The notes: generated by a model from the letters alone, not told the origin. A stretch of 64,000 bases of DNA from Bacillota bacterium (GCA_021771915.1 JAETNY010000005.1:62001-126000), one strand, 5' to 3'; shown: positions 43,968 to 52,773, numbered from the stretch's first letter. Numbers and translations are program-made.

Positions 43968-44816
43968 TCAAAATGGATTTTTCTTGATAGCCGCAGAACG
44001 TCTGGGCAAATCACGGCGACAGGGAACAACTTTTTTAATTACCACGATACTGCGCTTTTCACCGCTCGGCAATTTATATTCGCGCACTTCCTCCAGCCGG
44101 CCGCCCAGTTGGAAAATAGCGTTTTTGGCCCCGTCCACTTCCTCCTGATAATTGTCGCCTTTCATTGCCAGAAAACAACCGTCCATTTTCACCATAGGCA
44201 GGCAATATTCAGTTAAAACATTCAGCGGCGCCACCGCTCTGGCCGTGGCAAACTCAAACTGTTCACGATACAGCGCCAAACGTCCGGCCTCCTCCGCACG
44301 CATGCGGCCAATATGAATATTACAAATATTTATCCGAACCGTAGCAAATTTAACAAATTCAAAGCGTTTATTCTGTGAGTCAATAACAGCAAAACGGTGG
44401 TCCGGGTGTGTAATAGCCAAAGGAATAGCCGGCATACCGGCTCCCGTGCCCACGTCAATCATGCGGTCCTTAGTGCTTTTGGTCAAAAAAGAAGAAAGCA
44501 TTAAACTATCAATGATATGCTTAACCGCAAATTCCTCTGGGTCAGTAATCGCCGTCAAATTGATATTAGCGTTACTGCGCACCACAACCTCATAATAATC
44601 GGCCAGCATTTCTTCCATTTCATCGTCCAATTCCACACCGGTTTGCTTAATATGCTTATTCACCGTTTTAAGAAATAATGCCCGGTCAATTTTTACACCG
44701 TCAGCCGTGTAATCGCGCAAATCCGTTAAATCCTCGTCAGCAACAGGCTCACCATAAGTAAATTTTTCCGCCGCCGGAGAATTAATCGTTACCCTCTTTT
44801 TAAATAAATTAAACAT
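43968..44816 (-). CDS. rsmG: 16S rRNA (guanine527-N7)-methyltransferase
   Basis: The 282-residue SAM-dependent enzyme methylates G527 of 16S rRNA. The core is recognisable: N-I-N-L-T-A-I-T-D, K-H-I-I-D-S-L, D-V-G-T-G-A-G-M-P-A-I-P-L-A (SAM loop), R-M-R-A-E-E, A-R-A-V-A-P-L-N-V-L-T-E-Y. About 43 extra residues precede the usual start and the basic tail is also long; typical RsmG is about 240. ATG at 44816 has GAGG upstream; GTG at 44822 is an alternative. A perfect parS lies 15 bp upstream of the start. Confidence 0.93.
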   Translation of the reverse strand: MFNLFKKRVTINSPAAEKFTYGEPVADEDLTDLRDYTADGVKIDRALFLKTVNKHIKQTGVELDDEMEEMLADYYEVVVRSNANINLTAITDPEEFAVKHIIDSLMLSSFLTKSTKDRMIDVGTGAGMPAIPLAITHPDHRFAVIDSQNKRFEFVKFATVRINICNIHIGRMRAEEAGRLALYREQFEFATARAVAPLNVLTEYCLPMVKMDGCFLAMKGDNYQEEVDGAKNAIFQLGGRLEEVREYKLPSGEKRSIVVIKKVVPCRRDLPRRSAAIKKNPF

Positions 44817-44830
44817 CTGCACCTCAACAT

Positions 44831-44846
44831 TGTTTCACGTGAAACA
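44831..44846. promoter_or_regulatory. parS: parS site (perfect)
   Basis: TGTTTCACGTGAAACA, the exact 16-bp palindromic consensus for ParB (Spo0J) binding, immediately upstream of rsmG. Confidence 0.97.
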
Positions 44847-44856
44847 TTTTATAATA

Positions 44857-45200
44857 TTGACAAACTATTTTACTTTATTTTTCTATTATCATTTTATCTT
44901 TAGAGAATAGGATTGCCTTACTAAAATATTAATCTAACCCTAACTCTGGATTGCCAAGGCTTTAAAAAATCTTGACAAACTATTTTACTTTATTCTTCTA
45001 TTATCATTTCATCTTTAGAGAATAGGATTGCCTTACTAAAATATTAATCTAACCCTAACTCTGGATTGCCAAGGCTTTAAAAAATCTTGACAAACTATTT
45101 TACTTTATTCTTCTATTATCATTTTATCTTTAGAGAATAGGATTGCCTTACTAACATATTAATTTAACCCTAACTCCGGATTGCCAAGGCTTTAAAAATA
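44857..45200. repeat. three tandem 115-bp intergenic repeats
   Basis: Units begin with TTGACAAACTATTTTACTT at 44857, 44972 and 45087, so the period is 115 bp, and are over 95% identical by eye. Each contains GGATTGCC twice and ends CCAAGGCTTTAAAAA. They fill the gap between rsmG and mnmG next to parS. TTGACA is present but no -10 box is correctly spaced. Confidence 0.92.
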
Positions 45201-45235
45201 TATTTCTAACATATATAATAGATTATTTTATTATG

Positions 45236-45289
45236 ATTGTCAATATCTTAAAGAATGTCAATATCTTAAAGATTGTTAATATCTTAAAA
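45236..45289. repeat. three 18-bp direct repeats after mnmG
   Basis: ATTGTCAATATCTTAAAG and two near-copies lie head-to-tail at 45236-45253, 45254-45271 and 45272-45289, ending 3 bp before the mnmG stop codon. Confidence 0.9.
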
Positions 45290-45291
45290 AA

Positions 45292-47202
45292 TCAAAGTGA
45301 ACGAAGCCAAACCAGCAAAACGGCAATATCGGCTGGCGAAACGCCGGTTATGCGTCCAGCCTGTCCAAGATTTTCCGGCTGAACGGTATTTAACTTCTGG
45401 CGTGCCTCCAAACTTAAGCCGTCAATTTTCAAATAATCCACATTTGCAGGCAACTTTTTACCCTCCAATTTAGCAAAACGCTCCACCTGCTCCTGCTGTT
45501 TTTTGATATAACCAGCATATTTAGCTTCAATATCCAACTGCTCGCCTATCTCGCGTGGCTGCGGCATACGCCCCAGCATAAAACAAATCTGCTGATAATC
45601 AATCCCGGGCCGTTTCATTAACTCCCAGGCACGAATATTAGATGCCAGCTGCAAACCATTCTCAGCTGCTTTTTCTGCCGTCACCACGGTTTGCTCCAAA
45701 TGCCGTTTTTCCTGTTCCACTGCCGCTGTTTTTCGCTGCCAGCGCTCATAGGCCGTTTGCTCCGTCAAACCAAGCTTAAAGCCTAACTCTGTCAAACGAT
45801 TATCCGCATTATCACTGCGTAGCAGCAGGCGATACTCCGCCAAAGAAGTAAACATACGATATGGCTCGGTAACGCCCTTGCTAACCAAGTCATCAATCAA
45901 AACGCCCAGATAAGCCTCGGCTCGGTTCAAAACCAATGCCGGACGTTTCAGCAAACTCAAAGCAGCATTTGCCCCAGCCAAAAGTCCCTGCCCGGCCGCC
46001 TCCTCATAACCGGAAGTACCATTAATCTGCCCGGCAGTATAAAGTCCGCTCACCAATTTAGTTTCCAGAGTTCGTTTAAGCTGTGTTGGCATTACAAAAT
46101 CATATTCAATAGCATAGGCCGGCCGGATAATCTTAACCTGCTCCATGCCAGGAATTGTACGCATAAAAGCATATTGCACATCTTCCGGCAAGCTGGTAGA
46201 CATACCTTGAACATAAAATTCATTAGTATGCAGACCTTCCGGTTCCAAAAAAAGCTGATGATGCGGCCTATCCGGAAAACGACGCAATTTATCCTCAATC
46301 GAGGGACAATAACGCGGCCCCACACCCTTAATCAAACCACTGTAAAGAGGACATCGATGCATATTATCCAATATTGCACGATGCGTTTCTTCATTAGTAT
46401 AAGTCAGCCAGCAAGAAATATTAGGCCGATTTAGTCCATCAGGCAGCGGCTGATAAGAAAAATGCAAACCGCTGGTATCCCCGGGCTGTTCTTCCATGCG
46501 ACCAAAATCCAAAGTTGTTTTATCAACCCTGGCCGGAGTTCCCGTCTTAAAACGCCCGAGTTCAAAACCAAGCTTTCTCAGACTATCCGAAAGATAAACC
46601 GCGGGCGGATAACCAGCCGGACCAGAGGGATAAGCACAACTACCCATAATCACACTGCCCTTAAGATAGGTGCCGCTGGTAATAATTAAACGCCGGCAAC
46701 GATAAATCGCCCCCGTACGCAACCGCAGACCACAAATCTGCTGTTTGCCCATCTCATCAGGGTTTGTCAAAATATCAACCGCTTCGCCCTGTTTAATATC
46801 TAAACCGGGTTGTGCTTGCAAATAAGCCAACATCGTCTGCTGATAAAGCTTTTTATCAATCTGAGCGCGCAACGCCTGCACTGCCGCTCCCTTGCTGGTG
46901 TTCAATAAACGTATCTGGATTTGAGTCAAATCCGTAATTTTTGCCATCGCGCCACCCAAGGCGTCAATCTCACGCACAATAACGCCTTTAGCTGGCCCGC
47001 CGATTGACGGATTACAAGGAGCCATGGCTACGCTGTCCATAGAAAGCGTCACCAAAAGCGTACTGACGCCCAGCCGCGCCGCCGCCAGGGCCGCCTCACA
47101 GCCCGCATGTCCAGCGCCCACCACAATTACATCATAAGCCCCAGCCTCAAAACAGTCCACATCATTATTATCCAAAAGTTCTTTTAAATCTTGACAAACC
47201 AT
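45292..47202 (-). CDS. mnmG: tRNA uridine-5-carboxymethylaminomethyl modification enzyme MnmG (GidA)
   Basis: The 636-residue FAD enzyme forms a complex with MnmE to modify U34 of tRNAs. Dinucleotide motif [12 protein letters not shown] (G29-G34), [10 protein letters not shown], the catalytic-loop Cys in [10 protein letters not shown], and [13 protein letters not shown] are present. The ATG at 47202 has no clear ribosome binding site, and its first codons coincide with a copy of the local repeat motif (ATGGTTTGTCAAGATTT), so the true start may lie further in. Its partner mnmE lies on the far side of dnaA at 62630. Confidence 0.95.
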   Translation of the reverse strand: MVCQDLKELLDNNDVDCFEAGAYDVIVVGAGHAGCEAALAAARLGVSTLLVTLSMDSVAMAPCNPSIGGPAKGVIVREIDALGGAMAKITDLTQIQIRLLNTSKGAAVQALRAQIDKKLYQQTMLAYLQAQPGLDIKQGEAVDILTNPDEMGKQQICGLRLRTGAIYRCRRLIITSGTYLKGSVIMGSCAYPSGPAGYPPAVYLSDSLRKLGFELGRFKTGTPARVDKTTLDFGRMEEQPGDTSGLHFSYQPLPDGLNRPNISCWLTYTNEETHRAILDNMHRCPLYSGLIKGVGPRYCPSIEDKLRRFPDRPHHQLFLEPEGLHTNEFYVQGMSTSLPEDVQYAFMRTIPGMEQVKIIRPAYAIEYDFVMPTQLKRTLETKLVSGLYTAGQINGTSGYEEAAGQGLLAGANAALSLLKRPALVLNRAEAYLGVLIDDLVSKGVTEPYRMFTSLAEYRLLLRSDNADNRLTELGFKLGLTEQTAYERWQRKTAAVEQEKRHLEQTVVTAEKAAENGLQLASNIRAWELMKRPGIDYQQICFMLGRMPQPREIGEQLDIEAKYAGYIKKQQEQVERFAKLEGKKLPANVDYLKIDGLSLEARQKLNTVQPENLGQAGRITGVSPADIAVLLVWLRSL

Positions 47203-47204
47203 TT

Positions 47205-47358
47205 TTTAAATATTGACAGAATATGCTCTGTCGCCTTTCAATTTAACTATTATCTTTAAATAAGATTACTTTCCGGCATACCAAACTATCTCTGTAAAAT
47301 AGTATTGCCTTACTGACATACTAATCTAACCTAAGTCCAGATTGCCAATGCCTTAAAA
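47205..47358. repeat. single diverged copy of the intergenic repeat upstream of mnmG
   Basis: It starts ATATTGACAGAATATGCTC and contains CTATTATC, AAATAAGATTAC, TATTGCCTTACTGACATAC and CAGATTGCCAATGCCTTAAAAA, ending at the parS site 47359-47374. Confidence 0.8.
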
Positions 47359-47374
47359 AGTTTCACGTGAAACA
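47359..47374. promoter_or_regulatory. parS: parS site (one mismatch)
   Basis: AGTTTCACGTGAAACA differs from the ParB consensus only at the first base. It lies 157 bp upstream of mnmG and 2.5 kb from the perfect parS. Confidence 0.93.
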
Positions 47375-47384
47375 TTTTTTAATA

Positions 47385-47818
47385 TTGACAAACTATGTTA
47401 CTGTCACCTTGCAATTTAACTATTATTTTTATAGAATAAGATTACTTTATTACCAAGGCCTTAAAAAACTTAACTAACCATTTTTAATATTGACAAACTA
47501 TGTTACTGTCACCTTGCAATTTAACTATTATCTTTATAGAATAAGATTACTTTATTACCAAGGCCTTAAAAAAACTTAACTAACCATTTTTAATATTGAC
47601 AAACTATGTTACTGTCGCCTTTCAATTTAACTATTATTTTTATAGAATAAGATTACTTTATTACCAAGGCCTTAAAAAAATTTAACTAACCATTTTTAAT
47701 ATTGACAAACTATGTTACTGTCGCCTTGCAATTTAACTATTATTTTTATAGAATAATATTACTTTCCTGCACAGCAAACTATATCTATAAAATAGTATTG
47801 TTTTACTAACATACTAAT
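47385..47818. repeat. four tandem ~106-bp intergenic repeats
   Basis: Units start TTGACAAACTATGTTACTG at 47385, 47490, 47596 and 47702 (period 105-106 bp). They are related to the 115-bp units at 44857 but lack the GGATTGCC block in three of four copies. The last unit merges into the 3' end of the 47819-48694 gene. No gene is seen in this 434-bp stretch. Confidence 0.92.
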
Positions 47819-48694
47819 TCAACTCTGCTCCAAATTGCCAAGGTTACAAAAAATATTAAGGTTTGCTTCAGCAGCACAATCCATAACTTTATCAAAAACA
47901 TGGAGCAAGCAAGGAATAAGCACATAACTATCGCTATTGATATCAATTTGCAACAGACAGAAATTTAGTGTTTGCCAATTTTTATTAAGTTCTGTCAACC
48001 AGAGTTCCACATCATCATCTTCAAAAAGGCCAAAACTGTTAACCGGCAAACTCATGGCACGCACGACAAAAAGCTGCTCAACCGCCCAGACAAACTCCTC
48101 AATATCCGCTTTCCAATCCAACTCACAGGCATAACCATGTTTAATTAAAATATCCACCAGACCAAGCAGCCATATTTTACCGCTGTCATAAGCCGCCAAA
48201 TCAGACATAGTATCAATGCCACGCTCAACAAAAGATTGCTTATGTGTATGAAAAAAATTTGAAGCTGAACCACTGTCAGCATAATTTATTTCATTCATTA
48301 CTGACATATCACCATTAGTCAACAGGCGCGCCAAATGTACAAAATGCAAAGGATCAGCTATATTAATTTTTGGCTCCAGAATTGTTTTATCAGCTTTTGC
48401 CGCCTTTTCGCGCTGTTCTGCCGCTCCCTTATAAGCGCACCAGGCGCCAAAACCGGTATCAACCTTACGGTTCGGTAAAAATAACAGATAACCCTGCAAT
48501 TCTGGCATTGTCATCAACAGCTGAATAAACTGCCTGTCCGTCATTTTCTCAATCACTGTGCAGGGCAGATTTTTCACCATTTCCTTAAACTGCGCAATAG
48601 AAACTTCCAAATTCAACTTTTTGCGCAGCTTCAGCAATTCCTTAGTATCCGCCGGCGCTTTAACTAATTGTACCTCACCCTGTTTATAAACCAT
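47819..48694 (-). CDS. hypothetical protein, possibly DUF6630-like
   Basis: A 291-residue soluble protein without signal or membrane segments. The N-terminal third is helical and Lys/Leu-rich. The C-terminal half has H-G-Y-A-C-E-L-D-W-K-A-D-I-E-E-F-V-W-A-V-E-Q-L and, later, I-D-I-N-S-D-S-Y-V-L-I-P, which recalls DUF6630 (named from memory; a profile search is needed). No catalytic motif is evident. It is flanked on both sides by copies of the intergenic repeat. AAAGGT is the only ribosome binding site seen before the ATG. Confidence 0.7.
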   Translation of the reverse strand: MVYKQGEVQLVKAPADTKELLKLRKKLNLEVSIAQFKEMVKNLPCTVIEKMTDRQFIQLLMTMPELQGYLLFLPNRKVDTGFGAWCAYKGAAEQREKAAKADKTILEPKINIADPLHFVHLARLLTNGDMSVMNEINYADSGSASNFFHTHKQSFVERGIDTMSDLAAYDSGKIWLLGLVDILIKHGYACELDWKADIEEFVWAVEQLFVVRAMSLPVNSFGLFEDDDVELWLTELNKNWQTLNFCLLQIDINSDSYVLIPCLLHVFDKVMDCAAEANLNIFCNLGNLEQS

Positions 48695-48701
48695 ACCTTT
48701 T

Positions 48702-48818
48702 AAAATATTGACAAACTATTTGCCGTTACCTTTCTATTAAAATTTCATCTTTATAGAATAGAATTGCTTTCTAGCATACTATTCCACCTTAATTCCGGAT
48801 TGCCAAGGCTTTAAAAAA
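48702..48818. repeat. single copy of the intergenic repeat between ilvN and 47819-48694
   Basis: AAAATATTGACAAACTATTTGCC through CTTTATAGAATAGAATTGC to CCGGATTGCCAAGGCTTTAAAAAA (quoted in parts), equivalent to one unit of the 44857 array. It fills the whole gap. Confidence 0.88.
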
Positions 48819-49334
48819 TCAAAAAGAGGAGGTGAAGCTGACAGGCTGAATGGAAAGAGATATTTCACCGGTGCGGATAATTTCAATAATACCATATTTT
48901 TGCATAATTTCGCAAAAAGCGTCAATTTTATGGCTATCATTTGTAACTTGAATAACCATAGACTGAGCGTTGAAATCAATAATCTGGCCGCGAAAAACCT
49001 GAACTACGCTTATAATTTCCTGACGCATCTCCTCGGAGGATTTAATTTTAACTAGCGCTAATTCACGCGTAATAGAAGCCGCTTTGGAAAGATGTATCAC
49101 CCGATACACCTGCACCAGCTTTTCCAGTTGAGCCATAATCTGCTCCAGCTGCCAATCCTCCGTTATTTGAACCACCAGAGAAATACGCGTTACATTATCC
49201 TTTTCGGTTTTAGAAGCCGCAATCGACTCAATATTATAACCACGACGAGAAATTAAACCGGAAACATGCGTTAAAACGCCGGGGCTATCCTCTACAAATA
49301 CGGCCAGCTGTTTTCTTTTCAATCGCTTTTCCAT
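48819..49334 (-). CDS. ilvN: acetolactate synthase small (regulatory) subunit
   Basis: The 171-residue protein has an N-terminal ACT domain (L-A-V-F-V-E-D-S-P-G-V-L-T-H-V-S-G-L-I-S-R-R-G-Y-N-I-E-S) and the conserved C-terminal domain (F-R-G-Q-I-I-D-F). It gives valine feedback control and full activity to IlvB. The ATG shares one base with the ilvB stop codon (TGATG), so the subunits are translationally coupled. Confidence 0.95.
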   Translation of the reverse strand: MEKRLKRKQLAVFVEDSPGVLTHVSGLISRRGYNIESIAASKTEKDNVTRISLVVQITEDWQLEQIMAQLEKLVQVYRVIHLSKAASITRELALVKIKSSEEMRQEIISVVQVFRGQIIDFNAQSMVIQVTNDSHKIDAFCEIMQKYGIIEIIRTGEISLSIQPVSFTSSF

Positions 49335-51031
49335 CAACAGTCACCTCCTGCAAAAACCATATCGGAAAGTGATTTGCCCGGCGCCACCATCGGCATAACA
49401 TTCTCCGCCTCATCAACCAAAACTTCAAGCACCACCGGACCGGCCGCCGCACGTGCCTGTTCCAGAGCGGCGGTTAAATCCTGCGGCCGCTCAACCGTCA
49501 GCCCCAGACAACCCATAGCCTCGCCCAGACGAGCAAAACTAAGCTTAAACTCATGCTTGGAAGCCGACATACGCTCATTATAAAACATACGCTGCCACTG
49601 CCGCACCATACCAAGCCCCCGATTATTCAGCACCAAAACCTTAACCGGCAGCTGCTCCTCGGCCAAAGTTGCCATTTCCTGACAATTCATCATAATACTG
49701 CCGTCACTGGAAATCAACCAGACCTCATGCGGCTTTTGGCTTTGCTCCTCGGCCAGCGCTGCGCCCAGCGCCGCCGGCAGGCCATAACCCATGGTGCCAA
49801 GACCACCGCTGGTCAGAAAACTGCGCGGTTGTTTAAAACTCATATACTGCGCCGTCCACATCTGATGTTGACCAACGTCAGTACAGATAACCGCTTCGCC
49901 CATGGTGAGACGGTTCAATTCTTCAATTACAGCCTCCGGCTTGATTATCTCTGCTGAATTTTCATAGGTAAGCGGCTTTTCTTCTTTCCAACGACGGCAA
50001 CTCGCCTGCCAATCGCTGATATTGCCAACAGAAGCCTGCGCATTGAGCAGACCAAGCGACCATTTCAAATCGCCCTGCAAACGCCAGTCCACACGAACAT
50101 TCTTATTAAATTCCGCCGGGTCAATGTCCAGATGCACAACGCGCGCCCCCGGCGCAAATGTCTGCAAAGTACCGGTCACACGGTCATCAAAGCGCACGCC
50201 CAGTCCCAGCAGCAAATCAGTATGCTGCACGGCCATATTCGCAGCATAAGTACCATGCATACCCAACATTCCCAAATGCAGCGGTTCATCAGTGGGATAA
50301 GCAGAAAGCCCCATAAGACTGGCGCAAACCGGAATACCGGTTTTCTCCACAAACTGGCGCAGCTGTTCCGAGGCATCACTGCTAACCAGACCGCCGCCCA
50401 CAAACAAAACCGGGCTATGACTGCGGCCCAGCGCATCACAAATTGCCTGCAAATCAGTTGTATCGCCTTCGCTTTGCGGCTGATAACTCCATTTCAAATC
50501 AGCCAGACTGGTTGGATAATTCCATTCGCCTTCTTCCACCAAAACGTCCTTGGGTATATCCACCACCACCGGGCCGGGCCGCCCCGTCCGGGCAATATAA
50601 AAAGCTTTTTTCAAAATCAAAGGCAGCTGCTGCACGTCCTGCACCAGAAAATTATGCTTAGTAATTGGCGTAGTAATGCCAATCATATCGGCTTCCTGAA
50701 AGGAATCCTTGCCAATGGCCGGCCGCGTCACCTGACAGGTTATGCAGACCAGCGGAATAGAATCCATATTAGCAGTAGCAATACCCGTCACCAGATTAGT
50801 CGCGCCCGGGCCGCTGGTGGAAACACAAACCCCCACCTGACCGGAACGCCGGGCAAAGCCGTCAGCCGCATGCACCGCACCCTGCTCATGCCGGGTCAGA
50901 ATATGCCGCAAGCCGCTGTCATAAATCGCATCATAAAGCGGCAATGCCTGTCCGCCCGGATAACCAAAAATTATACCAATACCCTCTGCCTTGATGGCCT
51001 CCACAACCATTCTTGCACCGCTTAACTGCAT
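49334..51031 (-). CDS. ilvB: acetolactate synthase large (catalytic) subunit
   Basis: The 565-residue ThDP/FAD enzyme catalyses the first common step of branched-chain amino acid synthesis. It has G-Y-P-G-G-Q-A-L-P-L-Y-D, the ThDP-activating Glu in R-H-E-Q-G-A-V-H-A-A-D-G-F-A-R, G-P-G-A-T-N, and the ThDP motif G-S-I-M-M-N-C-Q-E. The catabolic AlsS form normally has no small subunit, so pairing with ilvN supports biosynthesis. GGAGG lies within the end of scfB, and the two genes overlap by 10 nt. Confidence 0.95.
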   Translation of the reverse strand: MQLSGARMVVEAIKAEGIGIIFGYPGGQALPLYDAIYDSGLRHILTRHEQGAVHAADGFARRSGQVGVCVSTSGPGATNLVTGIATANMDSIPLVCITCQVTRPAIGKDSFQEADMIGITTPITKHNFLVQDVQQLPLILKKAFYIARTGRPGPVVVDIPKDVLVEEGEWNYPTSLADLKWSYQPQSEGDTTDLQAICDALGRSHSPVLFVGGGLVSSDASEQLRQFVEKTGIPVCASLMGLSAYPTDEPLHLGMLGMHGTYAANMAVQHTDLLLGLGVRFDDRVTGTLQTFAPGARVVHLDIDPAEFNKNVRVDWRLQGDLKWSLGLLNAQASVGNISDWQASCRRWKEEKPLTYENSAEIIKPEAVIEELNRLTMGEAVICTDVGQHQMWTAQYMSFKQPRSFLTSGGLGTMGYGLPAALGAALAEEQSQKPHEVWLISSDGSIMMNCQEMATLAEEQLPVKVLVLNNRGLGMVRQWQRMFYNERMSASKHEFKLSFARLGEAMGCLGLTVERPQDLTAALEQARAAAGPVVLEVLVDEAENVMPMVAPGKSLSDMVFAGGDC

Positions 51032-52374
51032 TGTTCAACCTCCTTTACAGCCAGCCAGATTGCACATTCCAAACGCATCTGACTGATTTGGCAACCCAAC
51101 TCATAAGGCTGCATAATATCATGATGAAAAAGTTCCGCATTAGCATGGCAGCCGCCGCTGCAAAAGAAGCGCGCCCAACAAATCCGACAGGATTTTTTAT
51201 TATAAACATGCGCCTGTCGAAACTGTTCAGATAATTCCTGACCATGCTCGGTAATACCGCCGGCCAAATCGCCCATTTTGAAACCCTCGCGGCCGACAAA
51301 CTGATGACAGGGGTATAATTCACCCTCCGGCGTTACCACCATATATTCATACCCGGCGCCGCAGCCAGTTAAACGCTTGGGCAGACAGGGCCCATGTTTT
51401 AAATCCAGCTTAAAATGAAAGAACTCAAAAGGCTGACCGTCCGTACGACGCTGCTCAAAAAGTTTGGCCAGTTTCCAATACTCATCTTTCAGCTGCGGTA
51501 AATCACTCTCATGCAAACAGCGCTCACCGTCCAACTCCACTGCTGGTTCCATGGAAAGCCGCGGAAAACCCAAATCCAGCCAATGTTTAATATCCTCGCA
51601 AAAATCCTTGTTAAAAGCTGTATAAGTGCCGCGCACAATCGCATTACCGCGTGAATTTTGCGCCAAAAACTGTTTAATATGTTCCGTAACCAGCTGATAA
51701 CTGCCTTTGTCATTGGCAAAAACTCGCTGTCGGTTATGCACCTCTGGCCGGCCGTCATGACTTAAAACCACGCTGACATTTTCAGCCTCCGCCCAGGCGG
51801 AAATCTCCGGGGTTAACCCCACGCAATTAGTAGTAAAGGTAAAACGCAGAGTTTTACCATATTCCTTTTCACGTTCGCGGCCATAAGCCACCAGCTGCTT
51901 AACTACATTAATATTTAAAAGCGGTTCGCCGCCAAAAAAATCAACCTCCAGAAAACGCCGCTTACCACTATGCTCCAACAGATAATCCAAAGCAGCCGCG
52001 CCAACTTCAAAACTCATGCGCGCCCTTTTGCCGCCAAAACTGCCGGTTGAAGCAAAACAATAACGACAGCGCAAATCACAATCATGACAAACGTTCAAAC
52101 AAAGTGATTTTAAAACTGGCGCCGGCGGTTCATATTTATCTTGATAAGCGTCATCACTGAAAAGCAGACCCTGCTGTTTCAGCTCAGCCAACTCTGCCAA
52201 AATCTCCGCGTCATCGGCCAAAGGTTGTTCGCCAGCCTGCAAACGCTCTAAACAATTTGCCGTATCCTCATCAATCCGCAACACAGAGCCGCTGTTAATA
52301 TCCAAAAGCAAAAAACCGTCCGGCACTGCAAACCAATGTATTTTTACCAGCTCATTAGCTGTAATATTCTGCAT
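51022..52374 (-). CDS. scfB: SCIFF peptide radical SAM maturase
   Basis: The 450-residue radical SAM/SPASM protein has the cluster motif C-D-L-R-C-R-Y-C preceded by further Cys, then F-F-G-G-E-P-L-L-N. A C-terminal SPASM region follows (C-G-A-G-Y-E-Y, L-Y-P-C-H-Q-F-V-G, C-R-I-C-W-A-R-F-F-C-S-G-G-C). An N-terminal winged-helix-like recognition domain (about 1-85) precedes the barrel. This family installs thioether bridges in the six-cysteine SCIFF peptide, which is encoded just upstream. The ATG at 52374 with AAGGAAG upstream is preferred; a longer frame to 52533 would overlap scfA. The gene overlaps ilvB by 10 nt. Confidence 0.93.
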   Translation of the reverse strand: MQNITANELVKIHWFAVPDGFLLLDINSGSVLRIDEDTANCLERLQAGEQPLADDAEILAELAELKQQGLLFSDDAYQDKYEPPAPVLKSLCLNVCHDCDLRCRYCFASTGSFGGKRARMSFEVGAAALDYLLEHSGKRRFLEVDFFGGEPLLNINVVKQLVAYGREREKEYGKTLRFTFTTNCVGLTPEISAWAEAENVSVVLSHDGRPEVHNRQRVFANDKGSYQLVTEHIKQFLAQNSRGNAIVRGTYTAFNKDFCEDIKHWLDLGFPRLSMEPAVELDGERCLHESDLPQLKDEYWKLAKLFEQRRTDGQPFEFFHFKLDLKHGPCLPKRLTGCGAGYEYMVVTPEGELYPCHQFVGREGFKMGDLAGGITEHGQELSEQFRQAHVYNKKSCRICWARFFCSGGCHANAELFHHDIMQPYELGCQISQMRLECAIWLAVKEVEQCS

Positions 52375-52420
52375 AATAATAACTTCCTTACTTATAATAA
52401 TTCGCAAAAATTGAGAAAAG

Positions 52421-52450
52421 ACAGAGGACGCGGCTTGGCCTGCGTCCCCT
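52421..52450 (-). terminator. possible leaky hairpin between scfA and scfB
   Basis: GAGGACGC / GCGTCCCC can pair around a 10-nt loop and on the minus strand is followed by T-rich TGTCTTTTCTC. Such hairpins between a precursor and its maturase let the peptide be made in excess. Confidence 0.45.
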
Positions 52451-52463
52451 GCATAACGCCCGC

Positions 52464-52601
52464 TTATTTTTCGCAAGCCTGATTGCCGACTGTGCAAGAA
52501 GTCTTGCAAGCCGACTGGCAGGAACTCTGACAACTGCCGCAGCCGCCGGTTTTTGCAGTCTGCTGCAATTTACCGGAAATCACAACTTGAATATGTTTCA
52601 T
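52464..52601 (-). CDS. scfA: SCIFF ranthipeptide precursor (six cysteines in 45 residues)
   Basis: A 45-codon ORF starts M-K-H-I-Q-V-V-I-S-G-K-L-Q and has exactly six cysteines in its C-terminal half (G-G-C-G-S-C-Q-S-S-C, S-A-C, T-S-C, Q-A-C-E-K). It agrees with the SCIFF (six-cysteines-in-forty-five) precursor at essentially every position. GGAGG lies 7 nt before the ATG, and the promoter at 52664-52636 drives it. The maturase scfB follows 90 bp downstream. SCIFF peptides are thioether-bridged RiPPs (ranthipeptides) widespread in clostridia, with proposed roles in signalling. Confidence 0.96.
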   Translation of the reverse strand: MKHIQVVISGKLQQTAKTGGCGSCQSSCQSACKTSCTVGNQACEK

Positions 52602-52635
52602 TTTTCTGCCTCCTTATTTTTTGCTTATTTGATTG

Positions 52636-52664
52636 ATTATAGCACAATCCGGCCGCTTCTTCAA
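52636..52664 (-). promoter_or_regulatory. promoter of scfA-scfB-ilvB-ilvN
   Basis: Minus strand TTGAAG (52664-52659), 17-bp spacer, TATAAT (52641-52636), about 40 bp before the scfA start. Confidence 0.75.
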
Positions 52665-52773
52665 TAGCCCAAGCCCAAAAAATATAAAACTGCTAAAAAA
52701 AACCATTATCCTGCACCACCCCCCTTTAATCAGCATAAATATAAGTATCAAAATTAAAAGGAGGTCATTCAAA

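Noticed and set aside
44857-45200. TTGACA boxes in the repeats as promoters
   Set aside because: No TATAAT-like box at 16-18 bp in any copy, and the orientation is opposite to the neighbouring genes.
47385-47818. Tandem repeats as a CRISPR array
   Set aside because: Units are 105-106 bp and near-identical throughout, with no short repeat plus unique spacer pattern and no cas genes.
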